From positions 1 to 16,115 of the forward strand of contig VAWY01000153.1 in the NCBI GenBank assembly GCA_005888335.1: a stretch of DNA of 16,115 bases, read 5' to 3'. Positions within the stretch are counted from its first letter, which is position 1. Each line of letters begins with the position of its first letter. Below are positions 7,288 to 14,174 of the stretch, one piece after another. Below the pieces are notes generated by a model that saw only the letters and a list, made by a program, of their open reading frames with translations, ran no database searches and was not told the origin of the DNA. This DNA is from Actinomycetota bacterium (GTDB taxonomy: Bacteria; Actinomycetota; Thermoleophilia; Solirubrobacterales; Solirubrobacteraceae). The translations under genes and the position numbers were made by a program.

Positions 7288-8661
7288 ATGGCCGCCGCGC
7301 TGGTCGAGCCGTTCACGCTCGACGGTCGCACGCTGCTCGTCACCGGCCACATCGGGATCGCGCTGCCCGCCGACGCCGACGAGCGCCCCGAGAGCCTGCT
7401 GCAGAAGGCCGACGCGGCGCTGGCGCGGGCGCGCGAGCGCGGCGTCGACTGGGAGGTGCTCGGCGAGAAGGCGCCCGCGCCCGTCGTGCGGCGCGTCAAC
7501 CGGCACGTCGAGCTCGAGCGCGCGCTGCAGGACGGCCAGCTCGTCCTGCACTACCAGCCGCAGCTGTCGCTGACGCGCCGAACGTCGGTCGTCAGCATGG
7601 AGGCGCTCGTACGCTGGCGCGACCCGGAGCGCGGGCTCATCCCGCCCGAGCAGTTCCTGCCCTTCGCCGAGCAGACGGGGCTGATCACCGCGATCGGCGC
7701 CTGGACGATGCGCGAGGCGTGCGTGCAGCTGCGCGCGTGGAGCGACGAGGGCCGCGTGCGCCCCGACTGCCGTATCTCGGTCAACCTCTCGGGCGCCCAG
7801 CTCGCGCAGGGCGGCCTCGTCGAGACGGTCGCCGCCGCGCTCGAGGTGAGCGGGATCGACGCCTCGCGCCTGTGCCTGGAGATCCCCGAGGCGGCGCTGA
7901 TGAGCGACGTCGACCGCGCCGCCCGCCGGCTGGAGACCGTCAAGGAGCTCGGCATCGGCCTGGCCATCGACCGCTTCGGCGCGGGCTCCTCCTCGCTGCA
8001 GGCGCTGGGCCGGCTGCCCGTCGACATCCTCAAGATCGACCGCTCGTACATGCTCGGCCTGGGCGAGCGCCCGCGGGCGCACGCGCTGGTCGCGGCGCTG
8101 ATCGCCCTCGCGCACGCGATGGAGCTCGTGCCGGTCGCCCAGGGGGTCCAGCTCGAGTCCCAGGACGCCGCGCTGCGCGAGCTCGGCGGCGACGAGGTCC
8201 AGGGCTTCCGCTACTCGCCGCCGCGCCCGCCCGACGCGCTCGACGCGGTCCTGGCGCCCGGCGAGCGCCGCGCCGGCCGCGCGATCCGGGTCTTCTTGTG
8301 CGACGACGTCACCGAGATGCGCGACATGGTCCGCGTCGCGCTCGAGCAGGAGCCCGACCTCGAGGTCGTCGGCGAGGCCAGCGACGGCGAGGGCGCCGCG
8401 CGCGGGGTCTCCGAGTGCCGGCCCGACGTCATCCTCCTCGACGTCTCGATGCCGCGCGTCGACGGCCTGGAGGCGATCCGCCGCATCCGGGCCACGTCCC
8501 CGGCGACGGCGATCCTCGTCCTCTCGGGCTTCGAGCGCGAGGCGATGGCCGACCAGGCGATCGGGCTCGGCGCCGACGCCTACCTCGAGAAGCGAGCGTC
8601 GCTCGACGAGATCCGCGACACGCTTCGCGGCGTGGTCATGGCCCGCGCGGCGGCGCGCTGA
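7288..8661 (+). CDS. Degenerate EAL domain fused to a C-terminal receiver (C-terminal part of broken gene)
   Basis: The largest downstream reading frame (457 residues from ATG 7288); the homologous sequence starts earlier, near 7237, without its own start codon, and a TAG at 7189 closes this frame upstream. Residues 1-60 are the end of a GGDEF domain. The EAL domain (about 75-325) keeps E105-A-L, N166, E198, K249 and a final Q-G-F, but the DDFGTG loop is D228-R229-F-G-A-G and the E-G-V-E motif is Q285-G-V-Q288. Loss of these metal and catalytic acids predicts no phosphodiesterase activity, though c-di-GMP binding is possible. A second, NarL-like receiver domain (332-450) follows, with D339-D340, phospho-acceptor D385 and K435 and no output domain after it. 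The REC-GGDEF-EAL-REC order is unusual. There is no ribosome binding site at 7288, so expression as a separate protein is uncertain. Selection on the downstream part looks retained: no stops and normal codon pattern. Confidence 0.75.
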   Translation: MAAALVEPFTLDGRTLLVTGHIGIALPADADERPESLLQKADAALARARERGVDWEVLGEKAPAPVVRRVNRHVELERALQDGQLVLHYQPQLSLTRRTSVVSMEALVRWRDPERGLIPPEQFLPFAEQTGLITAIGAWTMREACVQLRAWSDEGRVRPDCRISVNLSGAQLAQGGLVETVAAALEVSGIDASRLCLEIPEAALMSDVDRAARRLETVKELGIGLAIDRFGAGSSSLQALGRLPVDILKIDRSYMLGLGERPRAHALVAALIALAHAMELVPVAQGVQLESQDAALRELGGDEVQGFRYSPPRPPDALDAVLAPGERRAGRAIRVFLCDDVTEMRDMVRVALEQEPDLEVVGEASDGEGAARGVSECRPDVILLDVSMPRVDGLEAIRRIRATSPATAILVLSGFEREAMADQAIGLGADAYLEKRASLDEIRDTLRGVVMARAAAR

Positions 8662-8666
8662 CCGGG

Positions 8667-8672
8667 CATACT
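8667..8672 (+). promoter_or_regulatory. Candidate -10 box (CATACT) of the ABM-like gene
   Basis: CATACTCGG, identical over nine bases to the element at 5061, lies 6 nt after the previous stop codon. Transcription would start near 8680, giving a leader of about 29 nt carrying the AAAGGGGA ribosome binding site (8696-8703). Confidence 0.4.
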
Positions 8673-8708
8673 CGGAGGGTCAACAGCCTCTCGCGAAAGG
8701 GGACGTCG

Positions 8709-9008
8709 ATGTACGCACGGGTCAGCAGGTACCGCGGCGACGCCGATCGGCTGCGGGCGGGCTTCGAGGCGGTGACGGACGAGCTCGAGAAGCTCGACGG
8801 CTTCAGCCACGCGTACTTCCTCACCGACGGGGAGCACTCGCGCGCGATGTCGATCACGCTGTGGAGCAGCCGCGAGGCGCTCGACGCGAGCGCGGAGCGC
8901 GCGCACCAGATGCGCACGCAGGCGACGTCGCCCTCGGACGCCACCATCGAGTCGGTCGAGAGCTACGAGGTCGTCCTGACGGCCGGGGCCGCCACACCCG
9001 CCGGCTGA
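8709..9008 (+). CDS. Small ABM-like dimeric alpha/beta-barrel protein
   Basis: A 99-residue protein that looks like a member of the antibiotic biosynthesis monooxygenase (ABM)/stress-responsive dimeric ferredoxin-like barrel superfamily. It opens with a strand MYARVSRY, then a helix (about 11-28), a G-F strand region followed by the FLTDGEHSRAMSITLW strands, a helix beginning SSREALDAS, and a last strand (ESVESYEVVL). The W-S-S-R-E-A segment matches the usual W-x-s-x-e-A of this group. Length is normal for a single ABM domain. Members include cofactor-free monooxygenases and many proteins of unknown function; no substrate can be read from the sequence. The start is clear: ATG with AAAGGGGA 5 nt upstream. 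It follows the broken signalling gene by 47 nt with its own -10-like box, so it may be an independent unit. It converges on the cupin gene across the 76-bp repeats. Confidence 0.75.
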   Translation: MYARVSRYRGDADRLRAGFEAVTDELEKLDGFSHAYFLTDGEHSRAMSITLWSSREALDASAERAHQMRTQATSPSDATIESVESYEVVLTAGAATPAG

Positions 9009-9021
9009 GCCCGGCCGGCTG

Positions 9022-9200
9022 GGTCAGCGCGCGAAGCGCCGCTACCCGAGTTCCCGGCGACGTCGCGGCCCTTCGGGCGCCGGCGTGGAACTCGCAAGGT
9101 CAGCGCGCGAAGCGCCGCTACCCGAGTTCCCGGCGACGTCGCGGCCCTTCGGGCGCCGGCGTGGAACTCGCAAGGTCAGCGCGCGAAGCGCCGCTACCCG
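9022..9200. repeat. 76-bp direct repeat, 2.4 copies, with nested stem-loop
   Basis: Two full copies (9022-9097, 9098-9173) and the first 27 bp of a third (9174-9200) appear identical. Each copy contains GCGC-GAA-GCGC (9029-9039 in copy 1) and a larger interrupted hairpin: CGAGTTCC (9047-9054) pairs with GGAACTCG (9087-9094), CGGCG with CGCCG inside it, and GCCC-TTC-GGGC at the tip. The array fills the gap between two convergent genes, so transcripts from both sides run into it and it could act as a two-way terminator. It resembles extragenic palindromic repeats (REP/BIME-type) in size and position. Frames across it are open by composition only and are not genes. A weak GC hairpin at the end of the ABM gene (9001-9018) precedes it. 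Confidence 0.9.
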
Positions 9201-9201
9201 C

Positions 9202-9672
9202 TCAGCCGCTCTCGCCGTGGAAGTAGTCGACCTTGCTCGACCGCACGACCATGACGTCCTCGGCCTTGTCGCCGGTCCAGACGCCGACCTTGTCGCTGTC
9301 CGGGTACGCGGTGGCCGTCGGGTAGACGACGTTCGACCACATCAGGACGCGCACCGGGCCGTCGGTGTCGTTGCGCAGCTGGTGCGCGCCGGCGGGACCG
9401 GTGGGGAAGAAGACGACGTCGAACGGCTCGAGCCGCTCGGTGCCCTCCGGCGTGCGCACGGTCGGCCGCCCGTCGAGGACCAGCACCCACTCCTCTTCGC
9501 CGTACTCGTAGTGGTAGGGGCACAGCGCCTGGCCCGGCGGCAGGTCGTAGACGGTCGTGCCGGTCGCCTTCGCGCCCAGGTCCGGGCCCAGCCTGGCGTA
9601 GCCCGACCGGAACCCCTCGGGGTCGTCGGCGTCATAGGTGAACGCCGGGTCGGAGACGTTGGCGCGCCGCAT
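9202..9672 (-). CDS. Cupin-domain protein
   Basis: A 156-residue single-domain cupin (small beta-barrel). Motif 1 is recognisable from G47 to G68, with H54, then E56 where the second His of HxH usually lies, E61, and G68. Motif 2 runs FPTGPAGAH (89-97) with N101. A metal could be held by H54, E56 or E61 and H97. A Y-P-D-S-D-K segment (123-128) near the end is typical of a group of bacterial cupins with no assigned reaction. The function is unknown: cupins range from dioxygenases and isomerases to small-ligand sensors. ATG 9672 is 5 nt downstream of the cyclase stop codon on the same strand, so the two genes are probably co-transcribed; the ribosome binding site is weak. It ends directly at the 76-bp repeats. 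Confidence 0.85.
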   Translation of the reverse strand: MRRANVSDPAFTYDADDPEGFRSGYARLGPDLGAKATGTTVYDLPPGQALCPYHYEYGEEEWVLVLDGRPTVRTPEGTERLEPFDVVFFPTGPAGAHQLRNDTDGPVRVLMWSNVVYPTATAYPDSDKVGVWTGDKAEDVMVVRSSKVDYFHGESG

Positions 9673-9677
9673 CGGAG

Positions 9678-11222
9678 CTAGCGCTGCTGCAGCTGGCCGC
9701 CGACGAGGTCGGGCTCCACGGCGAGGCACGCGCACACCTCGACGGGCTCGGCCTTGCCCTTGAGCGGCACCGTCCCGCGCGACGCGAGCGGCAGCGCCCG
9801 CGTGAGCGCGTCGCGCGTCGCGGCCGTGATCAGCAGGTCGTCGCCGGTGTCGCGCGTCGCCGCCTCGACGCGAGCCGAGACGTTGACCGCGTCGCCGATC
9901 ACGCTGAAGTTCAGCCGCCCCGCGCCGCCGATCGAGCCGGCGACGACGCTGCCCGTGTTGATCCCGACGCCGACCTGCAGCTCGGCGCCGGGGCGGTTGA
10001 CCGCGCGCACGATCTCGAGCCCCGCGGCGACCGCACGGTCGGCGTGGTCGGCGTAGCCCTCCGGCGCGCCGAACACCGCGAGCAGCCCGTCGCCCATGAA
10101 CTTGTCGACGTGGCCGCCGTGGCGCGCCACGATCGGCACCATCACCTCGAACAGCGCGTTGAGCGCGGCGACGACCTCCGTCGCGTCCGAGCGCTCGGCG
10201 AACGACGTGAAGCCGCGGACGTCGACGAACATGATCGACACCGTCACCTCGACGCCCTCGCGCGGGAACTGCCCCGAGAGGATGATCGGGACGATGTCGC
10301 GGTCGAGGTAGGTGCCGAAGGCCTCGCGCATCTGCTCGCGCTCGGCCAGCCCGAGCGCCATGAGGTTGAAGTCGTGCGAGAGCTCGCCGAGCTCGTCGCT
10401 CGTCACCACCGGGACGCGTGTGTCGTAGTCGCCCTCGCCCACGCGGGCCAGCCCGACGCGCAGCGCGGCGATCGGCGCGGTGACGGAGCGCGAGAGGAGC
10501 ACGGTGAGCTCGAACGAGAGGACCATCGCGACGCCCACCGCGGCCGCCACGCTGAGCGCCAGCGACCGCGTGCCGCCGTCGCCCGTCATCAGGGCGGCGA
10601 CGACCAGCCCGACGAACGTGGTGAAGACGGGCAACAGGATCTTCAGCCGCTTGCGGATGAGCAGGCCGTTGGCCGTGAAGGGGAAGTCCTCGGGCAGCGT
10701 GGCCGCGATGTCCTCGACCACGGGGCGCATGAGCAGCTCGGCGGTGAAGTAGTTCAGGGCGGTCGCATAGGCGGCGGGCGCCGCCGTCGCCGCCAGGAAC
10801 ACCGGCGCGGCGGTCCACGGCACGCCGAGCGTGGCCATGATGAACGCGACCGCCGGCACTGCGGCAGTCGCGTTGACGAGCAGCGCGTTGGCGCGGAAGC
10901 TGCGCACCGGGAAGTTCGTGGCGGCGTCCCAGGCCGCGATCGACTCCTCGGCGGTCGGCGACTCGCTGCACTGCCAGGCGACCACGCGCTCGAAGTAGGG
11001 CTGGCCGCGCCAGTAGGCGACCGCGACGGCGGTCATCGTCGACGCCCACGCGACGAGGAGCATGGCGAAGAGGTCGCGGCCTGACGGGTGGTAGTACGAG
11101 CTCACCAGCAGCACGGCGATCGTCGCGATGCCCAGCGCGGCGGGGTCCTGGGCGAGCGGGAAGACGATCCTGTAGTGGCGGCCCAGTCGCCGGTAGACGC
11201 GTCGGATCAGGCGGTTGAGCAC
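9678..11222 (-). CDS. Membrane class III adenylate cyclase (six helices-HAMP-cyclase)
   Basis: A 514-residue membrane enzyme predicted to make cAMP from ATP. Six hydrophobic helices lie in pairs (about 28-45/52-70, 112-132/137-157, 195-213/222-243). A HAMP linker (about 244-300; VTAPIAALRVGLARVGEGDYDTRVPV is typical) leads to the cyclase domain (about 325-495). Metal-binding D334 and D378, the adenine-selecting K374, and transition-state N447 and R451 are all present; the second purine-selecting position is S440, as in many bacterial class III enzymes where Thr/Ser replaces Asp. This layout matches the mycobacterial Rv1318c/Rv3645 group. The catalytic domain is inside the cell; the helices probably sense a membrane or outside signal. 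The start is GTG 11222, 33 nt after the hydrolase stop, with no strong ribosome binding site. It is probably co-transcribed with the cupin gene and perhaps the hydrolase. Confidence 0.92.
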   Translation of the reverse strand: MLNRLIRRVYRRLGRHYRIVFPLAQDPAALGIATIAVLLVSSYYHPSGRDLFAMLLVAWASTMTAVAVAYWRGQPYFERVVAWQCSESPTAEESIAAWDAATNFPVRSFRANALLVNATAAVPAVAFIMATLGVPWTAAPVFLAATAAPAAYATALNYFTAELLMRPVVEDIAATLPEDFPFTANGLLIRKRLKILLPVFTTFVGLVVAALMTGDGGTRSLALSVAAAVGVAMVLSFELTVLLSRSVTAPIAALRVGLARVGEGDYDTRVPVVTSDELGELSHDFNLMALGLAEREQMREAFGTYLDRDIVPIILSGQFPREGVEVTVSIMFVDVRGFTSFAERSDATEVVAALNALFEVMVPIVARHGGHVDKFMGDGLLAVFGAPEGYADHADRAVAAGLEIVRAVNRPGAELQVGVGINTGSVVAGSIGGAGRLNFSVIGDAVNVSARVEAATRDTGDDLLITAATRDALTRALPLASRGTVPLKGKAEPVEVCACLAVEPDLVGGQLQQR

Positions 11223-11255
11223 GGGTAGAGCTTAAACGGCGCCGTCCGCCGGCCG

Positions 11256-12119
11256 CTATGGCTTCCAGTCGCGGATCGCGGCGACAATCTCCTCGGCCGC
11301 GTCCTCCTGGATGTAGTGCCCGGCGCCCGGCAGCAGGACCGTGCGGTGATTCGGGAAGACCTGCTCCCAGCGGCGCCGCTCGGGCTCGCGGAACGCGACG
11401 TCCTTCGTCGGCCAGACGATCAGCGCGGGGCGGTCGCGCAGCGCCGGCAGGCCTCGTTCGACCTCGGCGAGGAACGGGATGCTGCGCAGGATCTCGCGCG
11501 GGAACACGTGGACCGGCAGCCGCGACGCCGGGTCCGGGAACGGCCCGCGGTAGGCGTTCATGACCGCCTCGGGAAGCGTTGTGCGCCTGACCCCGCCCGG
11601 CAGGATCCTTTCGACGAACACGTTGCGCCGCTTGATGAGGAACGCGCCGACGGGCCCGCCGAGCAGGCGTGAGAAGACCTGCGTTCCGGGGTCCGACTTC
11701 GGCCACGCCCACGTGTTGCCGACGACGAAGGCGGCGAAGCGGCCGGGGTGCCGGGTCGCGACCGCGAAGCCGATCGGGCCGCCCCAGTCCTGCACCATCA
11801 TCGTCACGTCGTCGAGGTCGAGCTGCGCGACCAGCTGCTCGAGCACGCCGGCGTGCTCGGCGGGCGTGTAGCCGTACCCGGGAGCCGCCCGGGACAGGCC
11901 GAAGCCCGGGTAGTCGACCGCGAGGCAGCGGTAGCGGTCGCGCAGGCCCCTGATGATGTCGCGATACAGGAACGACCACGTGGGGTTGCCGTGCAACAGC
12001 AGCAGCGGCGGTCCGGTGCCCTCGTCGACGTAGTGCACGCGCGCCCCGCCGACGTCGGCATAGCGGCTCTCGAAGGGATAGAGGTCGTGCGGGACCCACG
12101 GCGGGCGGGTGGTGCTCAT
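11256..12119 (-). CDS. Haloalkane dehalogenase-like alpha/beta hydrolase
   Basis: A 287-residue alpha/beta-fold hydrolase close to haloalkane dehalogenases. The nucleophile elbow is V-Q-D111-W112-G-G, with Asp instead of the Ser of esterases. The HGNPTWSFLYR block gives N45 after strand 3, and W112 follows the nucleophile: these are the two halide-holding residues of known dehalogenases. The base is H268 (GAGHYIQED) and the acid is probably D240 (WPTKDVAF), after strand 7. The set Asp-His-Asp plus Asn-Trp corresponds to the HLD-III subfamily. The predicted reaction is hydrolytic removal of halide from haloalkanes, but natural substrates of such enzymes are often unknown, and coelenterazine luciferase-like or other hydrolases share the fold. 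ATG 12119 is chosen because homology begins at the PWVPHDLYPFESRY segment; a GTG at 12161 would add 14 residues overlapping a hairpin. Confidence 0.85.
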   Translation of the reverse strand: MSTTRPPWVPHDLYPFESRYADVGGARVHYVDEGTGPPLLLLHGNPTWSFLYRDIIRGLRDRYRCLAVDYPGFGLSRAAPGYGYTPAEHAGVLEQLVAQLDLDDVTMMVQDWGGPIGFAVATRHPGRFAAFVVGNTWAWPKSDPGTQVFSRLLGGPVGAFLIKRRNVFVERILPGGVRRTTLPEAVMNAYRGPFPDPASRLPVHVFPREILRSIPFLAEVERGLPALRDRPALIVWPTKDVAFREPERRRWEQVFPNHRTVLLPGAGHYIQEDAAEEIVAAIRDWKP

Positions 12120-12148
12120 GCCACGTGAGGCTCGCAGAAAGCCCCCAT

Positions 12149-12166
12149 GGCCGGGAACCACCGGCC
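12149..12166 (-). terminator. Hairpin after the subtilisin-like protease gene
   Basis: GGCCGG (12149-12154) and CCGGCC (12161-12166) form a 6-bp stem around a 6-nt loop, 6 nt past the protease stop codon. On the minus strand it is followed by a short pyrimidine run further on (TTTCT) but no T-tract. It may also lie in the 5' leader of the hydrolase. Confidence 0.4.
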
Positions 12167-12172
12167 CGGCGT

Positions 12173-14038
12173 TCAGCGCCGCAGCGCGAGGGCCGCGGTG
12201 CGCTGCGTCACGTTGCCGGCGACGTCGGTCGCGCGGACGCGCAGCGTCAGGCGCACGGCGCCGAGCCGGGCCACCGCTTTCGGCACGCGCAGCGCGAGCG
12301 TGTCGGGCGCACCGCCACGCAGCGCGGTGGTCTCCCGGGCAAGGGTGCGGCGCACGTGCAGACGGCGCGCGCTGCGCGCGTCGAGCATCAGGCGAAACGA
12401 CAGCGTGCAGGCCTCGTTGCAGCCGGTCAGGGCGCGAAGCCCGCGCCGCACCGCGGAGCTCAGGCGCGCCTTCGCCGGGAAGGTGAGCGTCAGCTGCGGG
12501 GCGACGCGGTCAGGGGCGGGCGTGAAGATCGTCGGCGTCGCGGGCGCGGTCGCCGCAGGCGCGGGGGCCGGTGCCGGCGGGGGCGGCGCAGGTGGCGCCG
12601 CGGGAGCCGGCGGACGGGCGATCGCGTCGGCCGCCGTGAGCGCACCCAGCGCGTTGAGCCGGCCGCCGCTGGCGACCTCGCCGGCCAGCGAGTCCTTGTG
12701 GTCGACGCCCTGGAGCAGCGCCTGGCGCAGCTGCGCGGTCGTCAGCGCGGGGTCGCGGGCGAGCACGAGGGCGGCGACGCCTGCGACGTGCGGCGTGGCC
12801 ATCGACGTTCCGCTGAGGCTGCGCCAGCCGCCGGGGATGGTGCTCCAGATCGCCACGCCGGGAGCGGCGATGTCGACGAAGCGCGTCCCGAAGTTCGAGA
12901 ACGTGGCGAGCTGATCGGCGCGGTCGGTCGCCGCGACGCAGACGATGTTGGGCAGCCCGTAGTCGCACGGGAACGAGCACTGCGTCGGCGGCGCGGCGGG
13001 ATCGAACGCCGGCGAGTTGACGAGCGCATCGCAGCCGGCGGCGTCGCCCGTGTCGGTGTTGGCGCCGTCGTTGCCGGCCGCGACGACGAACAGCGTGTTC
13101 GGGAACGAGGCGATCGTGGCGCGCTCGGAGGCCGAGGGGGCGAAGTCGCCGAGCGACGCGTTGATGATCCGCGCGCCATCGCGCGCGGCGTAGGCGTAGC
13201 CGGCGATGACGTCGGCCAGCGTTCCCGACCCGTTCTGGTCGAGCACGCGCACCGGCAGGATCGTCGACGACCACGTCACGCCGGCGACGCCGGAGTTGAG
13301 GCCCGGTCCGTCGTTGCCGCGCGCGGCGATCGTCCCCGACACGTGGGTGCCGTGGCCGGGGTTGCCGCCCGCCAGCGTGACGTCCGCCGGCGCGTTGTCG
13401 CCATCGACGAAGTCCCAGCCGTGGACGTCGTCGACGAAGCCGTTGCCGTCGTCGTCGCGGCCGTTGTTGGGGATCTCGCGCGGGTTGGTCCAGATGTTCG
13501 CGGCCAGATCGGGGTGCGTCGAGTCCACGCCGGTGTCGACGACCCCGACGACGACGCTCGGATCGCCCGTCGTCAGGTCCCACGCGGCCTCGGCGTGGAT
13601 GTCGGCGCCCGCGACCGGGACGGGCGTGGCCGCGGCGCTGGGAACGCTCTGGCCGGTGTTGTTGAGCCCCCACTCGTTGGCGAACAGGTTGTCGTTGGCC
13701 GCCAGCGAGGCGTGAACGATGCGGTTGGGCTCCGCGTAGAGCACGTCGGGGTCCCGGTTCAGGGCGTCGACGGCCTGCTCCACCGTGACGCCCGCGGCCG
13801 GCTTGTCGAGCTCGAGGCGCGCCAGCGGCAAGCCGCTCTCGCGAGCGACGGCGGCGTCCTGGCGGGTGTCACCGCGCTCGGCCGCGGTCGTTCCAACTCG
13901 ATAGCGGACGAGCACGCCGGCCGCCTGGTCGTCCGCCGCGGCGACGGCGGGCAGCGCGAGCGCCAGCGCCGTCAAGAGCAGAGCGACGGCTGATGCTGTC
14001 CTGCTCGATGTCCGCGATCGGCCCCTGCGTGACAGCAC
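12173..14038 (-). CDS. Secreted subtilisin-like serine protease (peptidase S8)
   Basis: A 621-residue exported serine endopeptidase. Signal peptide 1-35 (RRGRSR, hydrophobic core, AVAAA). Residues about 40-112 look like an I9-type propeptide that would be removed on activation. The catalytic domain (about 145-470) has the full triad: D168 in VVDTGVD, H229 in GHGTHVSGT, S412 in GTSMATPHVAG, and oxyanion N323 in AAGND. An Asp/Asn-rich insert (NNGRDDDGNGFVDD, 191-204) resembles a calcium loop. Four Cys (336, 354, 358, 367) lie in an insert and could form disulfides. A Pro/Ala linker (475-505) joins a C-terminal beta module (about 510-621) with a close Cys pair (C540, C544), similar to the ends of the other exported proteins here. 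It probably degrades or processes external proteins. The start is GTG 14038; no clear ribosome binding site or promoter is seen in 14039-14133. Confidence 0.93.
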   Translation of the reverse strand: MLSRRGRSRTSSRTASAVALLLTALALALPAVAAADDQAAGVLVRYRVGTTAAERGDTRQDAAVARESGLPLARLELDKPAAGVTVEQAVDALNRDPDVLYAEPNRIVHASLAANDNLFANEWGLNNTGQSVPSAAATPVPVAGADIHAEAAWDLTTGDPSVVVGVVDTGVDSTHPDLAANIWTNPREIPNNGRDDDGNGFVDDVHGWDFVDGDNAPADVTLAGGNPGHGTHVSGTIAARGNDGPGLNSGVAGVTWSSTILPVRVLDQNGSGTLADVIAGYAYAARDGARIINASLGDFAPSASERATIASFPNTLFVVAAGNDGANTDTGDAAGCDALVNSPAFDPAAPPTQCSFPCDYGLPNIVCVAATDRADQLATFSNFGTRFVDIAAPGVAIWSTIPGGWRSLSGTSMATPHVAGVAALVLARDPALTTAQLRQALLQGVDHKDSLAGEVASGGRLNALGALTAADAIARPPAPAAPPAPPPPAPAPAPAATAPATPTIFTPAPDRVAPQLTLTFPAKARLSSAVRRGLRALTGCNEACTLSFRLMLDARSARRLHVRRTLARETTALRGGAPDTLALRVPKAVARLGAVRLTLRVRATDVAGNVTQRTAALALRR

Positions 14039-14133
14039 GTGCCGACGCTACGTGAGTCGCCAGCCTCGCCTCCAGGCACAAGCCTGCAGACAAACCTGCC
14101 GAAGTCGACATCAGCCTCGCGAGACACGCGTTT

Positions 14134-14158
14134 GCGATCGCGTCCCATCCGCGATCGC
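14134..14158 (-). terminator. 9-bp perfect hairpin after the glycosyltransferase gene
   Basis: GCGATCGCG (14134-14142) and CGCGATCGC (14150-14158) pair perfectly around a 7-nt loop, 16 nt past the glycosyltransferase stop on the minus strand. No T-tract follows. The remaining gap up to the protease start (14039-14133) shows only a small inverted repeat, CAGGC-ACAA-GCCTG (14073-14086). Confidence 0.55.
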
Positions 14159-14174
14159 GCGCGTCGCCGTCCCG

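Noticed and set aside
9022..9200. CRISPR array
   Set aside because: The 76-bp units are identical along their whole length, with no variable spacers, and there are no cas genes nearby.
9194..9681. Alternative genes across the repeats and cupin (for example plus-strand 9085-9681)
   Set aside because: These frames include the tandem repeats and lie antisense to the cupin, whose metal-site motifs and Y-P-D-S-D-K segment mark the real frame.
14134..14158. GCGATCGC twice, the HIP1 octamer of cyanobacteria
   Set aside because: The two copies are just the arms of one terminator-like hairpin, and the octamer is not repeated elsewhere in the window; gene content does not suggest a cyanobacterium.
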